Positions 49,922 through 59,045 of a stretch of DNA of 64,000 nt are shown one piece after another; position 1 is the first letter of the stretch, and the number at the start of each line of letters is the position of its first letter. The notes beneath the pieces are model-generated. The model was given only the letters and a program-made list of their open reading frames with translations. It was not told where the DNA came from and ran no database searches. The position numbers and the translations under genes are program-made. This stretch comes from Casuarius casuarius (Eukaryota; Chordata; Aves; Casuariiformes; Casuariidae): the NCBI GenBank assembly GCA_003342895.1, contig PTFA01000311.1:563804-627803 (forward strand), read 5' to 3'.

Positions 49922-49999
49922 GCAACCATTTAAAAGAGGTTATAATTTTATAAGCTACAAAAGCAGCCTGAGAACAGAATTTGCACAACAGCTTGTGTC

Positions 50000-50205
50000 C
50001 GGCATCCGGTGTAGGAGTCCTTCATTTGGAACTTGCAATATTCCGCAATCTTTTAATGCAAGATATGAATTATTGTAACCCTGTGGTATAACCTGCCTCT
50101 CTGTTTCTATTCTGCATGCTAACAGTGTCACATTAGTGTCACTGATATGTCATTTTTGACAAAGTCATTTCACAATAGCAGTAAACCCACTGGATAGTGA
50201 CTCTT
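50000..50205. promoter_or_regulatory. Candidate conserved noncoding element
   Basis: Non-repetitive sequence contains GGCATCCGG, ATATTCCGCAATC (C/EBP-like TTxxGCAAT in reverse), TTTTAATGCAAG, ATGAATTATTG and a near-repeat of AGTGTCAC (50124 and 50135). No transposon or simple-repeat signature is present. Motif-based inference only. Confidence 0.25.
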
Positions 50206-50460
50206 GCTGTGTAGAAATTTCCAGAAAATCTCCTTTATACCCTGGGAAATATGATTTTACTCCTTAATGATTGAAAATGCTTGTTTGGAAAAACCGAAGC
50301 CTTTGACACCTTTTTTTTGAAAGGATGTAAAACCTCAACAGTCACAATTCCTGTCTTTAGCTCTGTGTTTCCATAAAGTATTAAATATTCAGTAACCTTT
50401 CTCAGACCCAGTGTGTCTAAAACATTAAAAGTTTCAAAATACATATAGGGCAGCCCTTAA

Positions 50461-50484
50461 GAAAAAAAAGAAGAAAAAAAGAAA
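50461..50484. repeat. A-rich purine tract
   Basis: GAAAAAAAAGAAGAAAAAAA and following bases form a simple A/G tract. Confidence 0.85.
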
Positions 50485-50489
50485 CCACT

Positions 50490-50730
50490 ACACAAAGCCT
50501 TGCTCTCTCCTTAGACATCTCAAAGCAGATGTTTGTTTATGAGCTCCATTTGGTGTTGCCTGTAGGACTGGCTTCCTCCCCCTCTTATTTTCCCTCTTTC
50601 CCCCCTTCTCCTCCCTCCCCTTCCTGATTTCCAGCCTCTCTGCTTATTAGCAAGCAATGTGCAATCAAAATTGGTCCAATGCTAATTTCCATTCCAGTTT
50701 TACTCCCTCTCCTCTTTCTCCTTCCCCTCT
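50490..50730. promoter_or_regulatory. Candidate regulatory segment flanking a long pyrimidine tract
   Basis: A forkhead-like GTTTGTTTATG string near 50530 and a GATxxGCAAT/CCAAT-rich stretch (CAAGCAATGTGCAATC, TTGGTCCAATGC) at 50655-50690 bracket a C/T tract (50571-50640). The right side is non-repetitive and CCAAT-rich. It lies 350 bases upstream of the CpG-rich block at 51060, so a promoter-proximal role for an unseen transcript is conceivable. Confidence 0.3.
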
Positions 50731-51059
50731 ACTTTTTCTTTGCTAAGTGTTTCTGATATTTACTTTGCTGGCAGTTTAAGTGTCTGCAGAAACCTTGGAA
50801 TAACAGTGACACATAGTCTGGCTCAGCAGGAAATGTATAGGGTTACACAGCTGATAGGAGAATTAAAATTGCTTTGGATAAAAGCCAATGACACAGAGAA
50901 AGGAAATGTAGGTGTCCCTGTCCAGAAACCTACCCCAGAAACAGGTGGGTTGCAGGAGACGGGCCTCCATTCTCATTTTAAAAGTCTATTAAGCATTCGG
51001 TTGTTACTATTACCCATGTTGCTGGGAAGCTGCTGGTCCTGTTTTGTGCCACGCTGAAT
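50731..51059. other. Noncoding DNA, no gene seen
   Basis: A 105-codon plus frame (50740-51057) shows no recognisable domain. It may be the 5' edge of whatever the CpG-rich block belongs to. Confidence 0.5.
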
Positions 51060-51490
51060 AAAGCTCAGCATCTTTGCTCCGTCTTTACGAGGCGACGCTG
51101 CTGCCGGGGCAGCAGGCTCAGCGAGGCGTGATGGCTGCACAAGAGGACCAACTGTGGCAAAAGACTTTTGGATTGGAAAATATTTTGTTAGAGAAAAGGG
51201 AGAGGTTGGGAGAGGGCAGAGAGGGGCGAATGAGGCGGAGAAGGGGAAAAGGACAAAGATGACTGGTAGGTATTCACTGCGTCCTAAACCGCTCAATAGG
51301 GTATTGTCCCCACGCAGGGGTCCCGCTGGCTGCCGGGGGCCGGCGCTGCTTCCCTCGAAGGTGGCCAGCTGGTAGGTGGCTTGGGGGCCCGAGGTGGCCC
51401 AGGAGGCACTGCCCCCTGCAGCTAGGGAAACTTGGAGCGTCTTCCCCAAAATCTGCCTGCAGCTCGGGCTGTGTTTATTCAGGCCCCAAC
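51060..51490. promoter_or_regulatory. CpG-rich block upstream of assembly gap
   Basis: Around twenty CpGs in 430 bases occur in GC-rich sequence (TTTACGAGGCGACGCTGC, TCAGCGAGGCGTGATGG, GGCCGGCGCTGC, CTCCGTC, AACGGCC), the densest CpG in the window. The 191-codon minus-strand frame (50973-51548) covers it. That frame starts at a TTG rather than ATG, is Ala/Ser/Pro/Leu-rich, matches nothing I know, and is best explained by few stops in GC-rich DNA. This could be a CpG-island promoter or first exon of an unseen transcript; no TATA box or splice site is certain. Confidence 0.4.
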
Positions 51491-51765
51491 GGCCAGCTGT
51501 CAGCAGCCTGTGAATGAGGAGAGATTTTTTTAATGGTGGCGCTTTCAACCATAATGATCAGTTTGCATTGCTTTCCATTTTCAAAGCTATTTTTTTGCAA
51601 GGAAAAAGGCTGAGACATTTCTTTAATGAAATGCGAAGCCCAAGACTCTCCTTTGCATGTGTGCCTCCCTCTCCCCCCAAAACTGGAGGAGCTCATTATC
51701 ATGGGCTTTTCAGGCCCACAAAGACAGGCTCTGCTAATGCTCCGCAGCACCTTTCACATGCTCAT

Positions 51766-51830
51766 NNNNNNNNNNNNNNNNNNNNNNNNNNNNNNNNNNN
51801 NNNNNNNNNNNNNNNNNNNNNNNNNNNNNN
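51766..51830. other. Assembly gap (65 N)
   Basis: Sixty-five N are followed directly by an 11-base G run and GCAGGGGGGG. G-rich sequence at the gap edge suggests that a hard-to-sequence G tract caused the break. Frames that cross the gap are meaningless. Confidence 0.99.
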
Positions 51831-51850
51831 GGGGGGGGGGGCAGGGGGGG
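51831..51850. repeat. Poly(G) tract at gap edge
   Basis: Eleven G, CA, then seven G. This G-run density could form a G-quadruplex together with bases lost in the gap. It may also contain sequencing error. Confidence 0.7.
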
Positions 51851-51989
51851 AGCATTTCTTACTTAGGCTTTAGGATTGAGGGAAGGAGGAAGGGAGATCG
51901 CCTTAGATCAAGGGAAGAGGTTTTTACTTAACTATAAGCATATGATTATGCTCACTGAAACCACTGGAAATACGATATACCTGCTGGGG

Positions 51990-52110
51990 GCTTGAGTTCT
52001 CTTCCCAGCTCAGTCATTCTACATTGCCAGTATTGCAATTTGCCCACCTGTAAAATGGGGCAAGCAGCACTTGCCTGCTTTGGACAATGTTATGTGCCTA
52101 AAAAAACTTG
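51990..52110 (+). mobile_element. MIR SINE relic
   Basis: GAGTTCTCTTCCCAGCTCAG, then CAATTTGCCCACCTGTAAAA, TGGGGCAAGCAGCACTTGCC, TGCTTTGGACAATGTTATG follows MIR forward: the end of the tRNA-like part (GGxTCxAATCCCAGCTCTG), the core (TTTCCxCATCTGTAAAATGGGG) and the tail start (xTAxTxxxACTTACCTxC). The core is the best conserved part. The 3' tail is lost. This lies on the far side of the assembly gap from the CpG-rich block. Confidence 0.75.
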
Positions 52111-52340
52111 ATAAATTTACTATCCCTGTGGGTAAAGTCAGCAGTAAGTTCAAGCACTTTACTGGGTCAGTTCCTTTCAGCATGAGAGATGGGTAGGAGA
52201 GGGAAAAATGTAAACTGAATACAATTGAACCACGTAAAATTTATTTGAAGAGAATAAAGAATTTTGAAGGAGGTGTCCTGACTGCAAGCAATACTCCCAT
52301 CATTTTTATCGCATTTGCTAGCATAGGACCTCATCAAGAG
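52111..52340. other. Noncoding DNA, no gene seen
   Basis: No feature is recognised. Confidence 0.5.
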
Positions 52341-52393
52341 ACCATTGAAACTGAGGAGGAGTCCCATTGACTTCAAAGGCTATTAGACAGGAT
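52341..52393. repeat. Ancient repeat shard with facing ATTGAAxTCAAT motifs
   Basis: ACCATTGAAACTGAGGAGG, then GTCCCATTGACTTCAAAGGC and ACAGGATC. This is the same order as at 24736-24783: a CCATTGAA arm, a spacer, then CCATTGACTTCAA-GG and a CAGGATC tail. Of the three copies it is closest to the CCATTGAAGTCAATGG..CCATTGACTTCAATGG form. Confidence 0.5.
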
Positions 52394-52935
52394 CTGTAGA
52401 GCCTGTTCCACCAAGAAACCCGATTGTTGATACGTAGCAGGTAAAAGGCAGCTATGAGATACACAAAGTCAGAGGCCATTTCCAACTTCAGGGCAAGCTG
52501 GGGCACATAAGTCTACGCCCTTGCTATTAATTGAATTAGATCCCCAAAGTTGAGACTTGAAAGCTTAATGGTTAGTCCTGCAGCACCCCAGCACCTTGTT
52601 CCTCCTGTGGGATCTAGACCGAGATGCTATACACTTCAGCATTACCATCAATAAGAGGAGAAAGTGGGATGACTCAGAGTAAGACCTGCAACAGCCAGTG
52701 GGCTGAGCAGGAAGAAACCTAAAATGAGCTTGCAGCTACAGAGATTGCAAAGACAACATGACAAACACCAAGAAGGACAAGCACGTGGCTTCCAGCTGGG
52801 GGGACTGGTTGGAAGCATCAGATTCTGTCGTGTAAAATGGGGGAATTCAGGCACACAGCAGAGACATGGTCATTGTGCATTTGCTTGCTGGTTTCATCCT
52901 ATGGCCCTCGGTGAGAAAAAACATTCCTCTGAGTA
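52394..52935. other. Noncoding DNA, no gene seen
   Basis: No gene or further repeat is recognised. Short overlapping frames at 52648-52936 are not credible. Confidence 0.55.
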
Positions 52936-53290
52936 GCGGACAGCCGTTCTCGTTTTACAGGAACTGCTAATACTTTTCATAACAGCCAGATTATGTTCAT
53001 CTATAAATGAAGACTAATTAAGCGCTTGCTGAGGCATAATGATTTCAATAGAGATGTTCACATGCTTAAAATTTATGACCTGATATTAGTTTGTTGAATC
53101 ACAACTGCATGCAAAATGAATTGAGACAAAAAGTTGCATCCAGCTGCCTTTCCGCTTCCCTCTCTGTGGGCCTGGTACAAATCCAGAGCAACTTAAGACT
53201 GCTTGAATTATGCCTATGATTCATCAAATTTAACAAAGCATTATATACGCGCATAGTATCAAGAGTATCTTATATTTGTCACCCTTCCTT
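52936..53290. promoter_or_regulatory. Strong candidate conserved noncoding element
   Basis: About 350 bases are free of simple repeats and transposon signatures. Densely spaced cores include GACTAATTAAGCGCTTGCTG, GGCATAATGATTTC, TGATATTAGTTTGTTGAATC, CTGCATGCAAAATGAATTG, ATTCATCAAATTTAAC and TATACGCGCATAG. CpGs are retained at TAGCGGA, GCCGTTCTCG, AAGCGC and TACGCGCA. Among all segments read, this one looks most like a developmental enhancer core, but nothing here proves it. Confidence 0.4.
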
Positions 53291-53815
53291 TTCTGCTGCA
53301 TTAAATCTCAAATCACAAGCAGAACCTCCCTTACTATGCTGGTATATCATAGAAAACACTCATGTTATGCTGGAGAGTGGAGCTTACTGGTTTTACACTA
53401 CAAAAACTTTTCCACAGTTAAAGCTTTATTGGCCTAAGTAACAGGTTTTTTATTTTTTCCTTATTTCTTCTTGCTGTTTCTGTTGAGAAAACAGAATGTA
53501 GAAATTTAAAACATAAGCCCAGCCTTGCTCCAGACAATCAGAGAATGAGAAAAGTCACACCAAAAGACAGTGTAGAGAAAATCAGCTGCTGGTCTCAGAA
53601 AAAGAGAGGGAGCTTCTGATCAATCAGAGTGAGAGGCAGGCAACCCAAGAGTCACGGCCACTTTCATTTTTTACTTCTCCACAGCAAATGTTCATATACA
53701 ATAAATCCTTTAAATTTAACAGCTTGGAGGAGAAGTACCTTTTGGAAACTTTTTTTTTTTCCTTTTCCTGCTATCAACCCCCACCAAATGAGAGGTTGCA
53801 AGGGGCTGAAATGAA
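53291..53815. other. AT-rich noncoding DNA, no gene seen
   Basis: No feature is recognised apart from a T12 run near 53750. Confidence 0.55.
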
Positions 53816-54045
53816 CTGATGAGGGCCCCGCTGCTGCTCCTTGCCAGCCTGCGAGGAGGTGGCAGGTAGAGCAAGTGGAAGGGCGAGCAGGCACAAGGGA
53901 GGACGGAGCAGCCAGGGCCAGATTGGGGAGCTCAGCTCTCATCCCACCTCGGCACAGTCACTACAAAACTAAACACCCTGAACGGAAGCTGCCGGGGCTG
54001 TTTTTTCCCGTGTGTGGGAAAGCACATAGGGAACGGGCTGTCCTG
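53816..54045. other. GC-rich block, no gene seen
   Basis: Locally GC-rich with a handful of CpGs (GGCCCCGCTG, CTGCGAGG, GACGGAG, CTCGGCAC, AACGG, TGCCGGGG). Frames of 66-92 codons on both strands show no domain. Confidence 0.45.
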
Positions 54046-54051
54046 CAGAAA

Positions 54052-54420
54052 TTAGAGACCGAGAAGACCAATTAAGTCATTCAGTCCGACTCCCTGAGGC
54101 CAATTCAAAGACTGTTCTCTCTCTACTAGATTCTCTATTGTTTTTTTTCCAGGATAATTTTAAAAGTCCCAAGTGACAGTGCTTTCGTTATTTCCCTGGG
54201 GAGACTACTCCGCAATCTAATATATTTCACTGTCAAGAAGTTTTTCTCAAAATTCGTCTTAAAATTTCACTTCTAATTTCATTCCATTTACCCAGAGTTA
54301 CATGTATTATGCTGTGCTAAGTGATGATTATTGATTATACTAAAAAATTCATCTCTGTTTCCCAAAAGTTAGAGTTTCACAATATCCTGTCTTTGTCATT
54401 ATTTAGCCAAAGTGAGTTTT
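54052..54420 (-). mobile_element. Old CR1 LINE, 3' end fragment
   Basis: Plus-strand order: AGACCAATTAAGTCATTCAG, TCCGACTCCCTGAGGCC, CTAGATTCTCTATTG, AATTTTAAAAGTCCCAAGTG, TTATTTCCCTGGGGAGACTA, CTCCGCAATCTAATATATTT, CACTGTCAAGAAGTTTTTCT, then CACTTCTAATTTCATTCCAT. This is the reverse complement of the CR1 3' region. The CR1 3' end therefore lies at the low-coordinate side. It is old and diverged, with no intact frame. Confidence 0.85.
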
Positions 54421-56359
54421 ATTGTGACTTGTTTTCAGTTCAGGCCTTCCTGAATTGTGTTGATCCGCTCTGGGCACCTATTCCATGCATAGTATATATC
54501 TGCTACAGTGAGGCAATATTCCAGATGATGGTTCTTATACAACTCTGATGCATGAAATTATCCCCCTACCTCTGCAACACATTGACTGTTTGGGGCCATT
54601 TTTATTTCTTCAGCTCATACTTGAAATGCATGCCTAATTTCATTGTTCATGCTCACCACTGAGTCTCTGTCATTAGCACCAGTCCCCCAGTCCTTTTCCT
54701 TATGTGTTTGGAAGTATATTTCCTAGTGTCCATCGGATCACATATTTCATAATTCAGTCTCATTTTCTTATATATGTCTATGTTTCTAAATAATCATCAT
54801 TTCTGCTATTTTTCTGTCTTTAATTTTCCCATCTGAATTCCTTCATATGTAAGAATATTTGTTTACTATACAGGTAGTGGGTCATGGGTAGGGCCCTTCT
54901 CTATGTCCAGTGGTGTACTGCAGGGTATTAACAATTTACTACTTTGTTATTTATCTACTGTCTTTTATAACTTTCCATAAACATTATACTTTTTTGTGTA
55001 AGAATAGCTCAATTACATATTAGAAAAAGACTTCAGGAAATGCATGATGGAACATGCAGACCCAAGTTATGTTATCTGAATAAAGCAATCAATCTTCCCT
55101 GGCCAAACCGTTTTTTTTTTTTTTCCCCCTCACAAATTTGAAGTATTTACAAGGAACCTTCTCTTGATTCTTTAAAAAAGTTATATCTACCTTTCCCCTC
55201 AAGATTTTTATGCTTTCTCCCATCCCACGCTTTTTTCAAAAGCAGCTGTCATTTACGGAGCAGTATTAGCTAATTATCTTAATATGCTACCACATACTGT
55301 TATCTGGGCTTGCTGACTTGTTTAGAATGATGTTTTCCTAGACTTTTCTTTCATCCTTCAAGAAATCGTCAGGAAAAAAATAATAAAATCACTCTGATTT
55401 GTCAGCCTGTCTTATTCTAACAAAATTTTGCTTTGGCAAAATGTCTTTCTGGACAGTGGGTTCATGATCTCTTTTGACAGTCATTGGAGGTAGACAGTGT
55501 TAATATGAATGACTTTACCTTTTATAAATGCCACCTGTATTATCAACACTGATATGAGGGTGACACAGTTTTCTTGAGGAATCCATTAGGTTTTTATGCT
55601 CTTGGCAAGCAGCTCTGCTTTGATGATTAGACATAGTAACTCTTCTTTTAAACACGGTACCTCAAATAATTTTCTTGGCTGTCGTGTAGGGGCTACATAA
55701 CCAGACATAAAATAGATGATTTAACTTAAGGTTGCGTTAATGATCTGACACTTCTTTCTGCATTTAGCTGTTTAAGCACAACACTTTAATTATGGATATA
55801 TAATCATCAATAGCTATAATGACACATTGTAGGTGATGCTGTCAAACGGGATAAGCATGCTCCTACTCTTTCAAAGCCTTTGTGATCACGCAGTCCCTCT
55901 TATATAGCACCTTTCATTCAGTACTAGGTTACACTAAACCCTCTCTCTTTGACAGCTCTCTTTTTATCAGACAAATTACTTGCTCCCTCAAAAACTTTGC
56001 AGCTCCCCTGTATGTTTCCTGGAAGCCACCTATTTCTGCCTTCTCAACAGGAACTATTATGGTGGTCTCTACAATAAAAGCCCAAATGAGATCCTCCCAA
56101 AGAGATGAAGACTAAATCTACAAGGGAATTAACCTACTCCAAATGTTCAGTCTTTTAGGGCCCAGATGCAAACACGCAGGTACATGGGATTTCTTAATGT
56201 ATATGTAGACAGATTTTAGATGTCTCCATTTTTAGGCAGAAGCTGAGAGAACATACTGAGGACCCAGATTTTAATTCAGTCACTTAAATTCCACTTTAGG
56301 TAGCTAAGTTCTTTTATGGCTTTGGCCCTGATTGACTAATTAGACAAGACAGAGGAAGG
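54421..56359. other. AT-rich noncoding DNA, no gene seen
   Basis: 54421-54550 may still be CR1-derived but is too diverged to say. A T15 run lies at 55111-55125. At 56130-56340 strings such as GGGCCCAGATGC, TTCCACTTTAGGTAGCTAAG and TTTGGCCCTGATTGA resemble old interspersed repeats of reptile and bird genomes, next to the MIR, without a supportable family name. No gene is seen. Confidence 0.55.
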
Positions 56360-56535
56360 AAGTATTACCCTCATTTTACAAATGAGGAATTCAAGTACAG
56401 AGAGATTAAATGCTTTGCCTAAGGAAATGTAAGAAACCTGAGGCAGAGTCAGGAAGGCCCATTTGAGCTGTGATTCAGATCTAGATCTCCTTAGTCTCTG
56501 ATTCCAGTGTCTTAACAAAAAGGCCATTCTTCCTC
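56360..56535 (-). mobile_element. MIR SINE, best-preserved copy
   Basis: Plus strand: TACCCTCATTTTACAAATGA, GGAATTCAAGTACAGAGAG, ATTAAATGCTTTGCCTAAGG, AGGCAGAGTCAGGAAGG, CTAGATCTCCTTAGTCTCTG, ATTCCAGTGTCTTAAC. These match, in order, the reverse complement of MIR core (CCCCATTTTACAGATGAGGAAACTxAGG, AGAGAGGTTAAxTGACTTGCCxAAGG) and the tRNA-derived 5' half (GGCAGAGCCxGGATT..., CTGACTCCAxxGxxCTTAAC). Nearly the whole body is present, which is unusual for a bird. The Pol III boxes lie toward 56500-56535 but are not intact. Confidence 0.85.
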
Positions 56536-56840
56536 TCTGCTCTCAGCTATGTCAGGTCACAAACACTCCTGAAATGGATGTTTTGAGACCGTAATTGTGT
56601 CTACTATTTTCTTTGTGCATTTTCTGGTGAAATTATTATTTCTTCTCTTTTACATAGTTTTTTTTTATCATGACAGTCCCCGTGGTTTGCAAGTGCCATC
56701 CGATAAAGCCTTCAGCAGCATAGCTAACATCTGTCACAAGCTGTTTGTATCTTCATTTTCACCACAGGGAAGGAGTGTTGTTTTGGTAAGATTTTTGCAA
56801 ACACATGTGCTGCCAGGTATTTACATTAGAAAAGGCAGGC
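56536..56840. other. AT-rich noncoding DNA, no gene seen
   Basis: No feature is recognised. The 83-codon frame at 56597-56848 is phenylalanine/leucine-rich from T runs. Confidence 0.55.
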
Positions 56841-57460
56841 AAAGGTGAAAGTGCACCGTGTGCTGCCAACCACCGTGGTGAAGTTAGTGACAGGCTGTAG
56901 TCTCTTTGGGAGTTTGTTCCCAGCAGGGCTGACTCAAGACTTCGCAGCAGCATACACAAAATCTAATTTTGCTCTCCCAAGGAAGTGGTGTCAGAGCTGG
57001 GCTGTTCCTGGTATGGGAAGGAAAGGTGAGAAAAGCAAAGCTGGGAGGCAGAGCCAAGGAAGGCCACGGAGAATTGGCACAGCTCGTCCTGCCACTGCCA
57101 GGCGAATAGGAAAGTACCATTGCTGGTTTTGACCTCACCCCTCTGGCAGCAGCTCCTTCCCCTGTGCTGAAGCGCCCCAGCAACAGCAGCGGCAGCAGCT
57201 GACTTCCCGCAAGTCTGGCACAGCACGGCCTCAGTCATTTTGCTGCCAGCAGAAACCTGCCACCCTGGGCAAGTGCCAGGTTTGCCTTTCTCCAAGGCAA
57301 ACTGCCTTTCTCCAAACCCGGCCTCGAAGGCTGAATCTCCCAAGGACAAGCTTCACCCATGCTTGCAGAAGACAAGTGAAGTCATCAACCACCGCTTTTA
57401 TCGCTGAGATCCAGGGAAACCACCTAGGGCCTGTGCTACGGATCATCTGGCTGAGGCCTC
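56840..57460. other. GC-rich block, no gene seen
   Basis: Locally GC-rich, with CpGs around 57165-57240 (AAGCGCC, AGCGGC, CCCGCAAG, CACGGCC) and 57315-57330 (CCCGGCCTCG). Minus-strand frames of 99, 128 and 71 codons overlap in different phases. They are rich in Ser, Ala, Gln and Cys and show no domain. This is one of the window's GC islands, possibly with regulatory potential. Confidence 0.45.
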
Positions 57461-58190
57461 GAATTTGATTTAAAATCCCCCAAGCAGGCAGGGCAGAAAA
57501 CAGAGGTAAAGGCCTGATGTGCTTGTGGTAGCCTGCATTGCTGCAGAGACATGCTATAGCATTTGCTGCTCATTGGTGTTTCCAAGGAATATTGCATTGC
57601 TGCAGTCCAGCCAAAAAGCAATGAAGACATAAATAACTCAGGGTAAGTCATCACCAGCCAGATGGCAGACTCTCCCAGTCAATCAGAGATGAAAGAAAAC
57701 ATTACTCACAGGATCTGGCATCTGCACAGCAGTGGAAAAACTGACAGAAATGTCAGCCACTTCCAGCGTGTTGGGAGCAGGGGCAATGCCATCGTCCAGA
57801 TGGGACTTGGGAAGCCCTGGGGTTCCTGGCTCCAGGCAGGTCTGAAGGACAGGTATGTCCCAGGGCTTCCTCCAAACAGTCCCAGGTCTCCTAAGGTCTC
57901 TCTGATGACAAAAAGTTTGCAGGTCCATGAACCTCAGCAGTAGCCACAACTTTTTAGGGCTTCCAGGTTCACTGATGGAAACCAGGGAATATAGATCCTG
58001 GAGCCATTGGGCTCTGGTTAACTCTTCTGGCTTTTAGGTGGCAAAGAGTCTAGAAAACTTAATATGGTAGGGCTGGAAATATCACTCTTTAGCTGCCCAT
58101 TGCGACCCAACAAGTGGGCTTTCTTATAAACCCCACTAACCATTCACTGAAAGTTTGGCCGAACTGTTTTCACAAAACAACTCAGGTTCA
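57461..58190. other. Noncoding DNA, no gene seen
   Basis: No gene or repeat is recognised. Two frames of about 90 codons on opposite strands at 57662-57949 mirror each other. Confidence 0.55.
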
Positions 58191-58245
58191 ATTAAATATA
58201 TATTGAATATATTATATATTATTATATATTATATAATAAAATATA
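58191..58245. repeat. AT-rich tract of TATTATATA units
   Basis: Repeated ATTATATATTATTATATATT-like units form nearly pure A/T over 55 bases, and are strongly self-complementary. Confidence 0.9.
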
Positions 58246-58420
58246 GCTCTACTTTTAAAAAGTGCATTGATCTTTGTACTGACTAGTCTAGTTTTATAAT
58301 GCTACCTCAGTCAGTCCTACAATTAATTTTTGCTAGCTTCTCAGTAAACTCAGAGGTACAGCACTGGGTGCCAGTTGGCTAGAAAAGAGGTCTACAAAGT
58401 AGATTTTTTTCGGCATTGGA

Positions 58421-59045
58421 CTAACAGATGCTCCAAGAAAGGCGTTTCCTCTTTTCAAATATTGCATTGGCAGTTTCAGTCAGGAGTGGCACCAGCTGTT
58501 GAGCATTTTCTTTCACAAGCTGAGGAAGAGCATAGGCCAATTCACATGTCTCAGGTTGCAGCTCTGTGGGGGCATCTATTACTTCCTGATGAATGAATGT
58601 ACTGAATTCAGGGAATATAGGTGGGCTGTTTGTTGGTGGGTGGGAAGGAGCAGGTCTATGCCATTTGAAAAGCATTTGAATATGCATGATCTTTCTGGCA
58701 AAGTAGGAGAATGGGTCCTTTGCTGTGTTTAGCATTCAGCTCGGTTACAAATCACAGTCATTCAAGTTTGGTGAAGTATTTTATCATGGTCCATAGCAAG
58801 CTGGGGCAGGATTTGATAGTTTCTTTAGAGGTGGACAAGAAGGCTTTCTTGGCCTCATCACTAACATTCAAGATAATACTTTCCTTCCTGCCCTCCTGGC
58901 TCTTTACTCTAAATGAAACTTCTGTCAGTCCTTCAAAGGTAAACATGGCAGAGGATTGCAAAGCTGAGATACAAGGGAGGCAAAGCTGATTCCAAATTTT
59001 CTTTATTGTTTTACCTCTAAATAAGAACTGACATTTTTTAAATTC
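58421..59045 (-). pseudogene. Weak candidate: two adjacent minus-strand frames, unknown
   Basis: On the minus strand one frame is open from 59045 to a stop at 58758 (about 95 codons), and a second, in another phase, from 58735 to 58421 (104 codons). Together they span about 620 bases with a single phase change between. The translated stretches are mixed in composition rather than low-complexity, for example EGRKESIILNVSDEAKKAFL and CELAYALPQLVKENAQQLVP. I recognise no family. Two 100-codon frames by chance are quite possible at this composition, so this is only a weak candidate for a decayed gene or retrocopy. No poly(A) remnant is visible at the low-coordinate end. Confidence 0.15.

Noticed and set aside
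51514..51931. Two plus-strand frames of 119 and 101 codons crossing the N run
   Set aside because: They read through the 65-base gap as unknown residues, so continuity is an artefact.
56963..57349. 128-codon minus-strand frame
   Set aside because: Overlaps other frames of 99 and 71 codons on the same strand in different phases within a GC-rich block. No domain recognised.
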